The notes: generated from the letters alone by a model not told the origin. Shown: positions 16,447 through 26,465, numbered from the stretch's first letter. The stretch is DNA of 64,000 bases from an uncultured Lentisphaeraceae bacterium (GCA_949289005.1 CASEMQ010000011.1:1-64000); one strand, 5' to 3'. Translations and numbers: made by a program.

Positions 16447-17847
16447 TCAGTTTTTGACGGCGGCGTGGAGGCGCTGCATCCGCTCGCCGATGTCCTCGAA
16501 GCCGATGTCGGCGGCGTAAACATCCTTGTAGTAGTCGAATGCCTTGGCCTTGTCGCCGGCCTCCTCGGCGATGACGCCCAGGGTATAGACCACGTGTTTC
16601 TTGAGGTCGTCCATCGTGTGGAGCTGGCTGTTGGCCGCCTCGAGCTGCATGACGGCCATGTCGGGCTGGCCTTTGGCCTTGAAGCAACAGGCGAGGTAGT
16701 AGAGCGCCTCCAAACGGTGCTTCGGGCTCTTTTGGGCGAGCTGGAACTGCTGGATGGCGTCGTCGAAAGCATCGTTCTGATAGTACATGACGCCCAGTTC
16801 GTAACGCAGGCCGAGGTCGTTGGGGTAGTTCTCCACACGGCGGAGGAGGTCGTCGAAGGCGAATTGGGCCTTCTCCACCTCGACATTGTAGGCTTCGTCT
16901 TCCTTGCCCTCGGCGCGGAGCTGGTCGGCCTTGGCCTCGAAGGCTTTGATTTTGGTGTCGGCCCAGTTGCGGTCGAGTTCGGGGTCTGCGGGGTTGACCT
17001 TGCGGGCGGCCTCGAAGGTCGCGAGGGCCTCGTCGAAACGCTTGTTCTGGATGTAGATACGCGCGAGGCCGCGGTAGTAGTTGACGTTCTTGGGTTCTTT
17101 CTCGATTTTGGCCTTGGCCTCGGCGATGAGGGCCTCGGCATCGTCGCCGGTGACCTGGGCCTTGGCCTGGCGATCGAGCTGGGCGGCGAGTTCCTTGTCG
17201 CGGATGAGGGCCTGGAAGCCGCCGCGCTTGCCGGCGTTGGCCTCCCAGCCGCCGGCGTCCATCGTGTCGCGCGCCATGGCGTCCTTCAGCAATTTCTGGA
17301 TGCCGAGATCGGAGGGGTTGGCGGCGGCGGCTTTCTGGAAACAGTCGCGCGCACGGCCGTAGGCGCCGTTCTGCATATAGGTCTTGCCCATACGCAACAT
17401 CAGCTCCATGTCGTCGGGGCAGGCCTCGGAGAGGCTCTCCATGGCCGAAAGGAGGGCCTCGGGGTGGTTGGTGCGTTGGGCGACGTCGAAGTAGAACTCG
17501 TTGAACTTGGGCGAGACGGGGTTCACGTCCAGGATTTCCTCGGCCAAGGCCAATGCCTCGTCGAACTTGTTTTGCTTGATAAGCCCCTGCACCTTGCCCA
17601 TCTTCAGCTGCGCGCCCATCTCGGCCATGGCGAGCCCAAGCCCGCCGCGCTTCTGCGACTTGAAGAGGCGGATCCGCGTCTCATGGAATTGCCGGCGCGC
17701 GTTCTCGTCGTTCGGCGCCAACGCCAAGGCCTGGCGGCACAACGACAGCGCCACGTCCAACGTGCCACGCTCCGCCGCTTGCGTCGCCTTCGCCAAAAAA
17801 CTTTGCGCCTTCATCTTGCGCTGCAGCTCAGCCATGCTTTCTGCCAT
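16447..17847 (-). CDS. Cytoplasmic tetratricopeptide-repeat protein
   Basis: 466 residues without signal peptide. Repeated helix pairs are visible along the whole chain, for example ALSLCRQALALAPNDENA, ARDCFQKAAAANPSD, YYRGLARIYIQNKRFDEALA and LRYELGVMYYQNDAFDDAIQ, so it is a scaffold or adaptor. AAGGAAAGG lies before ATG 17847; MAELQRK four codons in is an alternative start. The long in-frame extension to 18291 lies antisense over the neighbouring DedA gene and is rejected. Its own promoter and terminator make it a single-gene unit. Partners unknown. Confidence 0.85.
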   Translation of the reverse strand: MAESMAELQRKMKAQSFLAKATQAAERGTLDVALSLCRQALALAPNDENARRQFHETRIRLFKSQKRGGLGLAMAEMGAQLKMGKVQGLIKQNKFDEALALAEEILDVNPVSPKFNEFYFDVAQRTNHPEALLSAMESLSEACPDDMELMLRMGKTYMQNGAYGRARDCFQKAAAANPSDLGIQKLLKDAMARDTMDAGGWEANAGKRGGFQALIRDKELAAQLDRQAKAQVTGDDAEALIAEAKAKIEKEPKNVNYYRGLARIYIQNKRFDEALATFEAARKVNPADPELDRNWADTKIKAFEAKADQLRAEGKEDEAYNVEVEKAQFAFDDLLRRVENYPNDLGLRYELGVMYYQNDAFDDAIQQFQLAQKSPKHRLEALYYLACCFKAKGQPDMAVMQLEAANSQLHTMDDLKKHVVYTLGVIAEEAGDKAKAFDYYKDVYAADIGFEDIGERMQRLHAAVKN

Positions 17848-17889
17848 AGTCCAAAAACCTTTCCTTAAAGCGAAACCGCTTCCTTGCAA

Positions 17890-17919
17890 TATATACCAAA
17901 CCTCCGACAAAATGTCGAA
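17890..17919 (-). promoter_or_regulatory. Promoter of the TPR gene with overlapping inverted repeat
   Basis: Minus-strand TTCGAC (17919-17914), 18-base spacer, TATATA (17895-17890). A perfect inverted repeat CGACA-3-TGTCG (17905-17917) overlaps the -35, a plausible operator. Confidence 0.5.
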
Positions 17920-17948
17920 CACAAAAAACGGCACGTGCGCAAAACGGG

Positions 17949-18605
17949 CTATCGGCGCGGCTTTTCGGTAAGGCGGCGCACCACCGCGCGCGCGATAAAG
18001 CCCTGCGCCACCACGAAGGCCAGGAAGAAGGCCGTGACGATGGCAATCACGAGGCCGGGGTGGTGCCCCCAGAGATTTTTGAGCCACGCCAGCACGGGCG
18101 CGTAGAGCGTGGGCATGAACCAGACGACGATGGCGCTCTGGAGCAGGCTGGAGAGCACGGAATAAAGCGTGTAGAGACCGAAATGGACGCGCAACATGCC
18201 CGCGGCCAACAGGGCCGGCGTGCGAATGCCCGGCGTAAAACGCACAATGAACATCGTCTTGCCGATGTGATTGTCGAAGAAGCGTCCGCATGCCTCGATG
18301 AGGCTTTGGTGGCGTTGCACCCAGCGCAATTTGACCACGTAACGCATGGCGAAGCGCACGGGCAGGTACATCAGCAAATCACCGATGAAGACGCCCCAAA
18401 AGGTGCTCTGGAAGGCCACCATCTGGCTCATGACGCCGCCGGAGAGCATGGGCGGCACAATCGTCCAGCAAATCACGTTCTCGAAGAAGAGCGTGGCGAT
18501 GGCCGTAAGCACCCCCTGCGTCCACGGATAATCCACCGAGGCGCGGATGGCCTCCACCAACGCATCAAGATCCCACCACGCGACCGCCGCGAGCAGACCA
18601 ATCAT
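17949..18605 (-). CDS. DedA-family (VTT domain) membrane protein
   Basis: 218 residues, about five hydrophobic segments, with the family hallmarks FGVFIGD-like (FWGVFIGDLLMYLPVRF at ~70-86) and the central VRFTPGIRTPALLAAGMLR motif (~120-139), corresponding to the R-F-x-P-x-R-[TS]-x-x-x-x-x-A-G signature. DedA/VTT proteins move lipid carriers across the inner membrane and support envelope homeostasis; a C55-P recycling role would fit its position right after ftsI, with ATGA overlap. GAAGGAGAAG precedes the start. Confidence 0.88.
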   Translation of the reverse strand: MIGLLAAVAWWDLDALVEAIRASVDYPWTQGVLTAIATLFFENVICWTIVPPMLSGGVMSQMVAFQSTFWGVFIGDLLMYLPVRFAMRYVVKLRWVQRHQSLIEACGRFFDNHIGKTMFIVRFTPGIRTPALLAAGMLRVHFGLYTLYSVLSSLLQSAIVVWFMPTLYAPVLAWLKNLWGHHPGLVIAIVTAFFLAFVVAQGFIARAVVRRLTEKPRR

Positions 18606-20425
18606 GGCACCTTCTCCTTCAACGGTTTGTCTGCGGGGAGGCCAAGGTAGTGGCCAATCTCCTCGGCGACCTCGGCGAAGACGGGCGCGGCCACGTTGCC
18701 GCCGGCGTGGAAAGCGCCCTTGGGGCGAAACACGGAGACCAGGATGGCCAGCCGGGGCGCGGTGGCGGGATAGATGCCCACAAACGACGCGGTAAAGTCG
18801 TGGTTGTTGTAACGGCCGTTGACGGGGATCTGACCGGTGCCCGTCTTGCCGGCCACGGTGTAACTGCGCAGGGCCGCGCGCCGGGCCGTGCCGCCTTGCG
18901 CGGGGTCGGTCACCGCCTGCATCAGGCTCAGCATCGTGTCGCACACCCGCTTGGAGAGGGGGCGGCCGACCGGCTCCGGGGCGTTGGCGCGCACCAGGTC
19001 ACCCGCATGCGTGCGGACCTCCTTGAGGATGGTGGGGCGCATGCGCGTGCCGCCATTGCCGATGGTGGCGTAGGCGTTGCACAGCTGCACGGCGGTGACG
19101 GCGATGCCTTGGCCGATGGGCATGCGCGTGGCCGAAAGTTTGCTCCAGCGGGCATAGGGGTGGACAATGCCGGCCTCCTCGCCCACCAATTCGATGCCCG
19201 TGCGCTCGCCAAAGCCCATTGCGCGAAAGGCGCGCCAGAGGCGCTCGTTCGCGTCGGGCATGCCTTGCTCGGGGGCAGGCTCGGCCATGCGCAGGCCGAT
19301 TTGCGCCGTGGCGATGTTGGAGGAGCGCGCCAACACGTCCCGGAGCGTCAGCGTGCCATAGGCATGGTCGCGCAGGGGGCGCCCGGCGTAAAACCACACG
19401 CCCGCACGCCCAACGTCGAAGGTGCTGCTCTCGGCAATCACGCCATACTGCAACGCCGTGGCCACCGTGATGGCCTTCATCACGGACCCGGGCTCGTAAT
19501 TGTGCGAGATGGCGATATTCTTCCATCGCTCCGCGCCCACGTCGTTGAACGCCTGCGGATCGAAACTCGGCAACGTCGCCATGCCCAGCAATTCTCCGGT
19601 ATGCACGTCTTGCACCAAGATAATTCCCGAATCTGCCTGAAAACGGCGAAGCGCCGCACCCAAAGCATCCTCGACAATATACTGAATGTTGTTGTCGATG
19701 GTCAAGTAAATATCGTTGCCATGGACGGGCGGTGTGTCCTCCAGTCGCCGCCCGCGCAGCTCCCTGCGTCGCGCGTCCACCATCGTGCGGATGTGGCCGT
19801 CCTGCCCGCGCAACTCCTTGTCGAAGCGCTGCTCCACGCCGTAGGTGCCCACACCCTCCTGGTTGATGAAACCGAGCACCTGCGCCAGGCGCGTGCCATT
19901 GGGGTGGGCTCGCACGGCGCGCGCCTCGCTGAAGTCGATGCCCGCGATGCGGTTGGTACGCACGGAAGGACTGCTGCGGCGTTGCAACTCGCGCAAAATA
20001 CCCTCGTCGGCGATTTCGGCCACGCGAATGCTCGTGCGCCGCTTGCCCAGCGAAGTCGTGTGATAACCATTGAACGCGTCCAACATCCGCTCCTCAGGCA
20101 CGCCCAAGAGCCGCGCCAGATCCAGCGGCAACGCCGCCCGATCCACCCCCGGCGCCTCCAACCGCGGATCGCGCTGATCCACATACACCACGCGCCCCGG
20201 CAGACTCTCCGCCAACACCACGCCATTGCGGTCAAGGATACGCCCGCGCAGCCCCAGCAATGTCCGCGAGGAATAGTAATTCGGCGCCCCCTCCAGCTCA
20301 TCCTCACCCAAGTGCAGATGGACCAGCCGCACCATCACCCCCACAATCAAAAGCCCGACCAACACCGCGAACGTGAGCACCCACCCCCGCGCCACGCGCC
20401 GCTCACGCTCCGTCGTCTCCATCAT
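18602..20425 (-). CDS. ftsI: Division-specific transpeptidase (penicillin-binding protein 3)
   Basis: 607-residue class B penicillin-binding protein that crosslinks septal peptidoglycan. It has one N-terminal membrane anchor (~15-36), the pedestal motif RGRILDRNG, then the transpeptidase domain with catalytic Ser in SVMK (S314), the SSN triad element near 370 and KTGTGQ at 527. It is last of mraZ-rsmH-ftsL-ftsI and is followed by DedA instead of murE/murF. The ATG-ATG start (20425 or 20422) has only a weak ribosome site. Confidence 0.93.
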   Translation of the reverse strand: MMETTERERRVARGWVLTFAVLVGLLIVGVMVRLVHLHLGEDELEGAPNYYSSRTLLGLRGRILDRNGVVLAESLPGRVVYVDQRDPRLEAPGVDRAALPLDLARLLGVPEERMLDAFNGYHTTSLGKRRTSIRVAEIADEGILRELQRRSSPSVRTNRIAGIDFSEARAVRAHPNGTRLAQVLGFINQEGVGTYGVEQRFDKELRGQDGHIRTMVDARRRELRGRRLEDTPPVHGNDIYLTIDNNIQYIVEDALGAALRRFQADSGIILVQDVHTGELLGMATLPSFDPQAFNDVGAERWKNIAISHNYEPGSVMKAITVATALQYGVIAESSTFDVGRAGVWFYAGRPLRDHAYGTLTLRDVLARSSNIATAQIGLRMAEPAPEQGMPDANERLWRAFRAMGFGERTGIELVGEEAGIVHPYARWSKLSATRMPIGQGIAVTAVQLCNAYATIGNGGTRMRPTILKEVRTHAGDLVRANAPEPVGRPLSKRVCDTMLSLMQAVTDPAQGGTARRAALRSYTVAGKTGTGQIPVNGRYNNHDFTASFVGIYPATAPRLAILVSVFRPKGAFHAGGNVAAPVFAEVAEEIGHYLGLPADKPLKEKVP

Positions 20426-20460
20426 GCCCGCCCCTCAACGGCAATCCGCGGTGGGCTGTC

Positions 20461-20862
20461 TCAACGCGTGGCCCGCGCCACGGCCTCGCCGCTCGCGCGC
20501 GACTTGCGCTCCTCCGCCAACATCCGCGTCAGCGCGCGCGGCATCCACACCCGCCCGTCGCCACGCACCTTCGCCACGCGTTCGGGCAAGGCATAGCCCA
20601 AACGCAGGCCGTTCCGCGCAATGGCCTCGTCCAACCGCACAGGGTCCTTCAATTGGTTCCACTCAGCCTCGCACCGCCGCAACGATTCCCGCTGCGAGCG
20701 CAACTCCTGCTCCAGCGACCGAATCTGCGTGTTGGCCTGATCCACGTGCATCCCCACAACGCAATAGAGCAACCACGGCGCCAACGCAAGAAACCCGATC
20801 GCCGCCATCCCAATCGTCGCTGGGCGCACCTGCGCCCGCCGCCTTCTGTTCCGCCTTGCCAT
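20461..20862 (-). CDS. ftsL: Cell-division protein FtsL-like
   Basis: 133 residues with the FtsL plan: an Arg-rich cytoplasmic start (ARRNRRRRAQVR), one membrane helix at ~18-38 and a coiled-coil segment (IRSLEQELRSQRESLRRCEA) at ~47-66 for pairing with FtsB. Sequence similarity in this family is always low, so position between rsmH and ftsI (3 and 35 base gaps) carries much of the evidence. Confidence 0.8.
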   Translation of the reverse strand: MARRNRRRRAQVRPATIGMAAIGFLALAPWLLYCVVGMHVDQANTQIRSLEQELRSQRESLRRCEAEWNQLKDPVRLDEAIARNGLRLGYALPERVAKVRGDGRVWMPRALTRMLAEERKSRASGEAVARATR

Positions 20863-20865
20863 CGC

Positions 20866-21807
20866 TCAGCCCTCCGCAAACGCCAATCGCTCAACCGCCC
20901 GCAACTTGGCGCTCCGCGCACGCGGGTTGCGCGCCAATTCCCCGGGTTGCGCCGTCACGGCGCGCCGCAAAACCAACCGCGTCCGCGGCTCCTCGCCGCG
21001 CCACGCGCTCCCACCCTGAAGCAACGCCTCCTCCCGCCCGCAATGGGCGCGGAAAACCGTCTTCACGATGCGATCCGTCAAACTCTCGAAGGTGATGACC
21101 GCCATGCGCCCACCCGGGCGCAACAGCCGCAACCCGCCCTCCAACGCACGCTCCAGCTGCCCCACCTCATCGTTCACGGCCATCCGCAACGCCTGAAAGA
21201 CCCGTGTGGCGGGATTGCGTCCGGGCGTATGCGCCCCGCCCACCGCCCGCGCCACAATCTCGGCCAAGCGCAACGTCCGCACAATCGGCTCCCGACGACG
21301 CTCCCGATCGATTGCCCGCGCGATGCGCAACGCCTGCCGCTCCTCCCCCAGCTCGCGAAAGAGGCGTGCCATCTCCGCCACGTCCAGCCGCGCCAAGAGT
21401 TCCGCCGCGGTCTCCCCCGCATCGTTGCGCATTCGCATGTCCAGCGGGCCATCCGCACGGAAACTGAAGCCTCGCCCCGGCGTGTCCAGCTGGTCGCTGC
21501 TCACCCCCAGATCCAGCAAAATCGCGTCCACCGCCTCAAAGCCATGTGCCCGCGCCAGCGCCTCGATGTCGCCATGCCCGCCCTGCGCCAAGACGTGCTC
21601 CCCCGGCACCCCCTCGCGCAAGGCCGCCGCCGCGCGCGCAAGCGCCTCGCCGTCTCGGTCAATCCCGAGCAAACGCCCCGTGGGCCCGGCCAGGCGCATC
21701 ACGGCCGAGGCATGGCCCGCGCGCCCCAGCGTGCCGTCGATGTAGACGTACCCCGGCCGCGGCGCGAGCGCCGCGACGGTTTCGTCCAACAACACCGGGA
21801 TATGCAT
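20866..21807 (-). CDS. rsmH: 16S rRNA (cytosine-1402-N4)-methyltransferase
   Basis: 313 residues, typical length. Recognisable by MHIPVLLDETVAAL, the SAM-binding YIDGTLGRAGHA and LGIDRDGEALA, LLDLGVSSDQLD, GFSFRADGPLDMRM and the C-terminal GGRMAVITFESLTDRIVK. It methylates C1402 in the ribosomal P site. Second gene of the mraZ operon, 16 bases downstream of mraZ. Confidence 0.96.
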   Translation of the reverse strand: MHIPVLLDETVAALAPRPGYVYIDGTLGRAGHASAVMRLAGPTGRLLGIDRDGEALARAAAALREGVPGEHVLAQGGHGDIEALARAHGFEAVDAILLDLGVSSDQLDTPGRGFSFRADGPLDMRMRNDAGETAAELLARLDVAEMARLFRELGEERQALRIARAIDRERRREPIVRTLRLAEIVARAVGGAHTPGRNPATRVFQALRMAVNDEVGQLERALEGGLRLLRPGGRMAVITFESLTDRIVKTVFRAHCGREEALLQGGSAWRGEEPRTRLVLRRAVTAQPGELARNPRARSAKLRAVERLAFAEG

Positions 21808-21823
21808 TTGCCAGCCCTCGCCC

Positions 21824-22300
21824 TTAAAAGTCCAACGCCGTCAAGGCCTCGCTCAAGGCCGCCTGATCCACGGGCGTCTCCGCCCCCCGCGCCTCCGCCG
21901 CCCAAATCTCGCCATAGGTCACCGCCCCCACAAAGGCAATCTTCCCCTTGATGCCCGCGAAGGCCAGCAAGCGGTCGCTGATGCGGATACGCCCCTGCAC
22001 GTCCAGCGGCAACTGCTCCGTGTTCTGGCCGATCACGCGCAACTTTGCCGCCACCGCCGGATCCGCGAAACGTTTCGCCCGCAACTTCGCCTGAATGGCT
22101 TGCATCCGCGCCTCCGAAAGCAACCGCAGACACGGCTCGTGCGGATCCGCCATCACAAAGACATACTTCGGCCCGCCCATCGCGTCGCGCCACCCCGAAG
22201 GGATTGTCACGCGCCGCTTGGAATCCAACGCATACGTGGCGAAACCCGTGAAAACGGCCTCGCCGCGCAGTGTCCCCGCCTCTGTCGCCTCGCTGTCCAT
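21824..22300 (-). CDS. mraZ: Transcriptional regulator MraZ
   Basis: 158 residues with two AbrB-like MraZ repeats: FTGFATYALDSKRRVTIPSGWR and, about 65 residues later, LPLDVQGRIRISDRLLAFAG. Each contains the D-x-K/Q-x-R-[VI]-x-I-[PS] signature. MraZ binds upstream of its own operon in other bacteria and tunes division gene expression. The start is ATG 22300, about 14 bases after the predicted transcription start, so the leader is very short. Confidence 0.95.
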   Translation of the reverse strand: MDSEATEAGTLRGEAVFTGFATYALDSKRRVTIPSGWRDAMGGPKYVFVMADPHEPCLRLLSEARMQAIQAKLRAKRFADPAVAAKLRVIGQNTEQLPLDVQGRIRISDRLLAFAGIKGKIAFVGAVTYGEIWAAEARGAETPVDQAALSEALTALDF

Positions 22301-22320
22301 TCTTGACCTTTTGTGACACT

Positions 22321-22350
22321 ATTAAACACTTTCCCCCACGCCGCCGTCAA
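22321..22350 (-). promoter_or_regulatory. Promoter of the mraZ-rsmH-ftsL-ftsI operon
   Basis: Minus-strand TTGACG (22350-22345), 18-base spacer and TTTAAT (22326-22321). The spacer contains a GTGGGGGAAAGTG stretch reminiscent of the TGGGN repeats bound by MraZ, but I cannot count the usual three repeats, so the operator is uncertain. Confidence 0.65.
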
Positions 22351-22512
22351 GGATACTTTTCACAACCCGCTCCACAATTGACTTCGCGCCACTCCGCCCC
22401 CCGTTTGCGCCCACATTTTCGCGCACTCCGCCCCAACGCCACGCCACACGCCCGGGGCGACACCCCCACCCGACCGCCCTTTCGCCGGACACGCGCCCCA
22501 GTGCGATGGCAC

Positions 22513-22547
22513 AAAAAAAGCCCCCGGCGCTTGCCGGGGGCTTTTTT
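22513..22547 (-). terminator. Terminator after oadB (symmetrical)
   Basis: A perfect GC stem (AGCCCCCGGC/GCCGGGGGCT) flanked by A7 on one side and T6 on the other, 25 bases past the oadB stop. The symmetry allows function in both directions, insulating oadB from mraZ. Confidence 0.9.
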
Positions 22548-22571
22548 GTCGGGTCGTTCTCCCGCGCCGGA

Positions 22572-24395
22572 TCAGCGGCAACAGAAGTAGAGGACGCCGG
22601 CGACGACGGCGGAGCCGATGACGCCGGAGACGTTCGGGCCCATCGCGTGCATGAGGAGGTAGTTGGAGGGGTCGTACTCCAGGCCGACCTTGTTGGAGAC
22701 GCGCGCGGCCATCGGCACGGCAGAGACGCCGGCGGAGCCGATGAGCGGGTTGATCTTGTCCTTGACGAAGAGGTTCATCAACTTGGCCATCCAGACGCCG
22801 CCCGCGGTGCCGACGCCGAAGGCGATGACGCCGAGGACGAGGATGCCGAGGGTCTCAAAGGTGAGGAACTTCTCGGCGGCAAGCTTGGAGCCCACGGAAA
22901 GGCCGAGGAGGATCGTCACGATGTTGATGAGGCTGTTGGCCATCGTGTCGGAGATACGGTCGACGACGCCGCATTCCTTGGCGAGGTTGCCCAGCATGAC
23001 CGCGCCGATGAGCGGGGCGGCGGAGGGCAGGAAGGCCGCGCAGAGCAGGAGCACCGTGATCGGGAAGAGCACCTTCTCCATCTTGGAGACGGGGCGGAGC
23101 TGCTTCATCTTGATGAGGCGATCCTTCTGGTTGGTGCAGAGTTTCATGATCGGCGGCTGGATGACGGGGACGAGCGCCATGTAGGAGTAGGCGGCCACGG
23201 CAATCGCGCCGAGCAGGTCGGGCGAGAGTTTGGTCGTCAGCCAGATGGCCGTCGGGCCGTCGGCGCCACCGATGATGCCGATGGAGGCGGCGTCGGTGAT
23301 GAAGAAGTTGATACTGTCGAAGCAGAGCGTCAGGGCGAGCGCGCCGAGGAGGGCGGTGAAGATGCCCAGCTGGGCGGCGGCGCCGAGGAGGGCCGTGCGG
23401 GGGTTGGCGATCAACGGGCCGAAGTCGGTCATCGCGCCCACGCCCATGAAGATGAGGATGGGGAAGAGGCCGCTATTGACGCCGAAGTCGAAGGTGTAGT
23501 AGAGGAAGCCACCCGGCTCGACGACGTTGCCCATCGTGTCCAGGAGCGGCGCGGCGGTGATGCCGGCGTAAGGGATGTTCGCGAGCAGGCCGCCGAAGCC
23601 GATGGGCAGGAGCAGCAAGGGCTCGAACTCCTTGACGATGGCCAGGTAGATCAGCAACAGGCAGATGCCGATCATGATCAGCTGGCTGAGGCCGAAGGGC
23701 AACACCGTGGCGGGATGGGCGCTCGGCAAAGGCTCGGGCGCCGGGCGCGGCGGCTCGGGATCCTTGAGCGTGAAGCCCATGATGCCCGTGGTGCTCCACA
23801 TGCTGGCGATGCGGCTGGCGGTGAGGCGCCAATCGCCCACCTGGTGCGAGTGGATGACGCCGGTAACCTGCGGCAGGTCAATCTGCTTGCCCTCCAAGTC
23901 CGGGAAGCAGAGCTGGTACTGGCCGCCCTTCTTCGGGTTCTTGTAGTAGTTGTAGGGCTCGTAGTCTTCCTTCGTCACGTTGGCGAGGTCCTGCTCGGTC
24001 TGCGCGATGCGCGCCCCGAGGGTGGCCTTCTCCTTCTCCAGCTCGCGGACGGCCTTCTTGTCCTTGGCGGCGGGGATGGCCTTCTCGATGGCGGCGACGC
24101 GCGCCTTGTCGGCGACGTTGCGCTTGGCGAGGGTGTCGAGCCACTTGGGCGTGGTCATGTAACCCTGCGTAACGTGGATGTAGGAGCCGTGCAGACGCTT
24201 GTCGGAATCGTTGCTCTGGTCCTCGACCGCCGCGTCGTTCTCCTGGAGCAACTGCTTGCGGAGTTTGACGAGCTGGACGGTGGAGTCGATGCCGGCGAAC
24301 TTGTCGGCCCGGTTCGCGTCCTGCCCCGCGGGCGCCTGCGCGAAGGCGCAGACACCCATGAGCAGGGCAAGACCCAATGCGATGTGCTTGAACAT
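22572..24395 (-). CDS. oadB: Na+-pumping decarboxylase, beta subunit, with periplasmic N-terminal extension
   Basis: Integral membrane subunit that couples decarboxylation of carboxybiotin to Na+ export. From about residue 215 it follows the OadB/GcdB family: [58 protein letters not shown] and [16 protein letters not shown] at the end. Family proteins are near 380-430 residues; this one has 607 because a signal peptide (AFAQA) and ~190 extra residues with a coiled-coil ([20 protein letters not shown]) precede the pump. Last gene after oadG and oadA. Confidence 0.92.
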   Translation of the reverse strand: MFKHIALGLALLMGVCAFAQAPAGQDANRADKFAGIDSTVQLVKLRKQLLQENDAAVEDQSNDSDKRLHGSYIHVTQGYMTTPKWLDTLAKRNVADKARVAAIEKAIPAAKDKKAVRELEKEKATLGARIAQTEQDLANVTKEDYEPYNYYKNPKKGGQYQLCFPDLEGKQIDLPQVTGVIHSHQVGDWRLTASRIASMWSTTGIMGFTLKDPEPPRPAPEPLPSAHPATVLPFGLSQLIMIGICLLLIYLAIVKEFEPLLLLPIGFGGLLANIPYAGITAAPLLDTMGNVVEPGGFLYYTFDFGVNSGLFPILIFMGVGAMTDFGPLIANPRTALLGAAAQLGIFTALLGALALTLCFDSINFFITDAASIGIIGGADGPTAIWLTTKLSPDLLGAIAVAAYSYMALVPVIQPPIMKLCTNQKDRLIKMKQLRPVSKMEKVLFPITVLLLCAAFLPSAAPLIGAVMLGNLAKECGVVDRISDTMANSLINIVTILLGLSVGSKLAAEKFLTFETLGILVLGVIAFGVGTAGGVWMAKLMNLFVKDKINPLIGSAGVSAVPMAARVSNKVGLEYDPSNYLLMHAMGPNVSGVIGSAVVAGVLYFCCR

Positions 24396-24414
24396 GGAGT
24401 CTCTCTCCTTTGGC

Positions 24415-26208
24415 TTACATCGTGGCGAGGGTGTCGCCGGTGTTCACCTTGTCGCCGGTGGAGACGGCGATGGAGGCGACGACGCCATCCTTGGGGGCCT
24501 TGATGGGCATTTCCATCTTCATGGCCTCCATGACGAGGATCTCGTCATCCTTCTTGACGGCGGTGCCGGGTTGGGCAGTGATGCGCAGGATCAGGCCGGG
24601 CACGGGCGCGGCGATGGGCGTGTCGCCCGCGGAACCGGAGGCCGCCGCGGGGGCCGCCGCCGCGGCGATGCCGTCGGCCACGGTGAAGGCGTAGGGCTTG
24701 CCGTTGACGATGGCCTGGTCGCCCTTGATCTCCACGCCGTAAGGCTTGCCGTTGAGGGTGACGGTGCAGGCGCCGGAGGTGGCCTTGGCCACGGGCTTCT
24801 CGTTCAGGCGGATGCCGAGGGGCGCCTTGGCGGGGTCCTTCAGGTAGGCGATGCCCTTCTCAAGGCAGGAGGCGGCGATGAAGACATTCTCATCGGTCAC
24901 GGGGAGCCCGGCGTCAGTGAGCATCTTCTCGGCGGCGGCGCGGCCCTTCTTGGGGTCGGCGTCGTTCAGCTCGATCACCGTCTTGTCGGTGGGCTGGAGG
25001 CCGAGCTGCTCGGAGGCGATCTTCACGACCTCGGGGTCGGGCGCCACGGGGGTCTTGCCGAAGTAGCCCAGCACCATCTTGCCATAGCCGGGGGCAATCT
25101 TCTTCCACTTGCCGAACATGACGTTATTGAACGCCTGCTGGAAGTAGAACTGGGAGACGGGGGTGACCGAGGTGCCGAAGCCGCCGCAACGGACGGAGTC
25201 GTACATCTCGTCGATCATCTGGTCGTACTTGTCCATCAGCCCGTTGTCGCGGAGCATCTGGGTGTTGGCCGTGAGGGCGCCGCCGGGCATGGGCGACCAG
25301 ATGATGACGGGGCTGGAGTGGACGGCCTCGGGCGGGAGGAAATAATCCTTCATGCACTCCTTGAAGGTCTCCTCGGCGGCGCGGATCTTCTCGATGTCGA
25401 CGTCCAGGTCGAAGTTGGAACCGCGGAGCGCGTGCCACATGGTGATGATGTCAGGCTGGCAAGTGCCGCCGGAAACGGGCGCCATCGAGAGGTCGATGCC
25501 GTCGGCGCCGCCCTCGAGAGCCGCCAAGTAGCAGGTCAGGCCGTTGCCGGCGGTCTCGTGCGAGTGGAATTGAATGTGCACCTTGTCGCCCAACAGCTTG
25601 CGGGCGGCCTTGATCGTCTCGAAGACCACGCGCGGCGGCGTGGTGCCGGAGGCATCCTTGAAGCAGACGCGGTCAAAGGGAATCTTGGCCTTCTGGATCT
25701 GCTTGATACGCTCGGCGTAAAACTCGGGGGTGTGCGCGCCCTTGTTGTCCACGCCGGGGGGCAGCCCCATCATGGTGACGGTGATCTCGTGCTTGAGGCC
25801 CGCGTCGTGGATGCACTGGCCGGACCACTTGAGGTTGTTCACGTCGTTGAGCGCGTCGAAGTTGCGGATGGTCGTCATCCCATGCTTCTTGAACATCTGC
25901 GCGTGCAACTTGATGATGTCCGAAGGCTGGCTGTCCAGCCCCACCACGTTCACGCCGCGCGACAGCGTCTGCAAATCCGCATCCGGGCACGTCTTGCGGA
26001 AGGTGTCCATCACGTCAAAGGCATCTTCCCGGCAGTAGAAGTAGCAGCTCTGGAAACGGGCGCCGCCGCCCGCCTCGAACCAACGGATGCCGGCATCGTA
26101 CGCCGCCTTCACCGCAGGCATGAAATCCTTGGAGAGAACGCGCGCGCCGTAGACGGACTGGAACCCGTCGCGGAACGCGGTGCACATGAACTTGATTTTC
26201 TTGCTCAT
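24415..26208 (-). CDS. oadA: Biotin-dependent carboxyltransferase, oxaloacetate decarboxylase alpha / pyruvate carboxylase B type
   Basis: 597 residues. The N-terminal TIM-barrel carboxyltransferase shows [11 protein letters not shown] (the family RDxxQS motif), FKDASG with the Lys that takes CO2 and the metal ligands in [10 protein letters not shown] conserved linker domain follows. The C-terminal biotinyl domain has EAMKMEM with biotinyl Lys at 564, 34 residues from the end. With the beta and gamma genes beside it, oxaloacetate decarboxylation to pyruvate driving Na+ export is the likely reaction. ATG 26208 was chosen over 26250, which adds a poor N terminus. Confidence 0.93.
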   Translation of the reverse strand: MSKKIKFMCTAFRDGFQSVYGARVLSKDFMPAVKAAYDAGIRWFEAGGGARFQSCYFYCREDAFDVMDTFRKTCPDADLQTLSRGVNVVGLDSQPSDIIKLHAQMFKKHGMTTIRNFDALNDVNNLKWSGQCIHDAGLKHEITVTMMGLPPGVDNKGAHTPEFYAERIKQIQKAKIPFDRVCFKDASGTTPPRVVFETIKAARKLLGDKVHIQFHSHETAGNGLTCYLAALEGGADGIDLSMAPVSGGTCQPDIITMWHALRGSNFDLDVDIEKIRAAEETFKECMKDYFLPPEAVHSSPVIIWSPMPGGALTANTQMLRDNGLMDKYDQMIDEMYDSVRCGGFGTSVTPVSQFYFQQAFNNVMFGKWKKIAPGYGKMVLGYFGKTPVAPDPEVVKIASEQLGLQPTDKTVIELNDADPKKGRAAAEKMLTDAGLPVTDENVFIAASCLEKGIAYLKDPAKAPLGIRLNEKPVAKATSGACTVTLNGKPYGVEIKGDQAIVNGKPYAFTVADGIAAAAAPAAASGSAGDTPIAAPVPGLILRITAQPGTAVKKDDEILVMEAMKMEMPIKAPKDGVVASIAVSTGDKVNTGDTLATM

Positions 26209-26246
26209 CGTAGGCCTTGACTTTCTTGGGGATGGGGAAAGGGTTC

Positions 26247-26465
26247 TCAACGGCGATTCGACGCGATCGCGATCGCCGCCGCGATCGCCGCGTCATCGTT
26301 GCCCGCGGCAACCTTCGGCGCGGGTTTCTTCGGCTCCGGGTCCGGCAACACGTTGATGTACGGCACCAACTTGCTCATCAACGTCGTGACGACAGACAAA
26401 ACAAACAGGAAGAGGATCGCGATCCCCATGCCTGCCACGAGAAGAACCAGACCTTGCTGAATCAT
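26247..26465 (-). CDS. oadG: Na+-pumping decarboxylase, gamma subunit (OadG-like)
   Basis: 72 residues: one N-terminal membrane helix (GLVLLVAGMGIAILFLFVLS) followed by a short Pro/Ala/Lys-rich tail, the standard OadG layout. Gamma subunits hold the alpha and beta subunits together and bind zinc with C-terminal residues; no clear His cluster is visible here. GAGG precedes ATG 26465. It opens the operon oadG-oadA-oadB. Confidence 0.85.
   Translation of the reverse strand: MIQQGLVLLVAGMGIAILFLFVLSVVTTLMSKLVPYINVLPDPEPKKPAPKVAAGNDDAAIAAAIAIASNRR

Noticed and set aside
16126-17868. 580-codon plus-strand frame
   Set aside because: After the pseudogene remnant it only mirrors the TPR gene on the minus strand.
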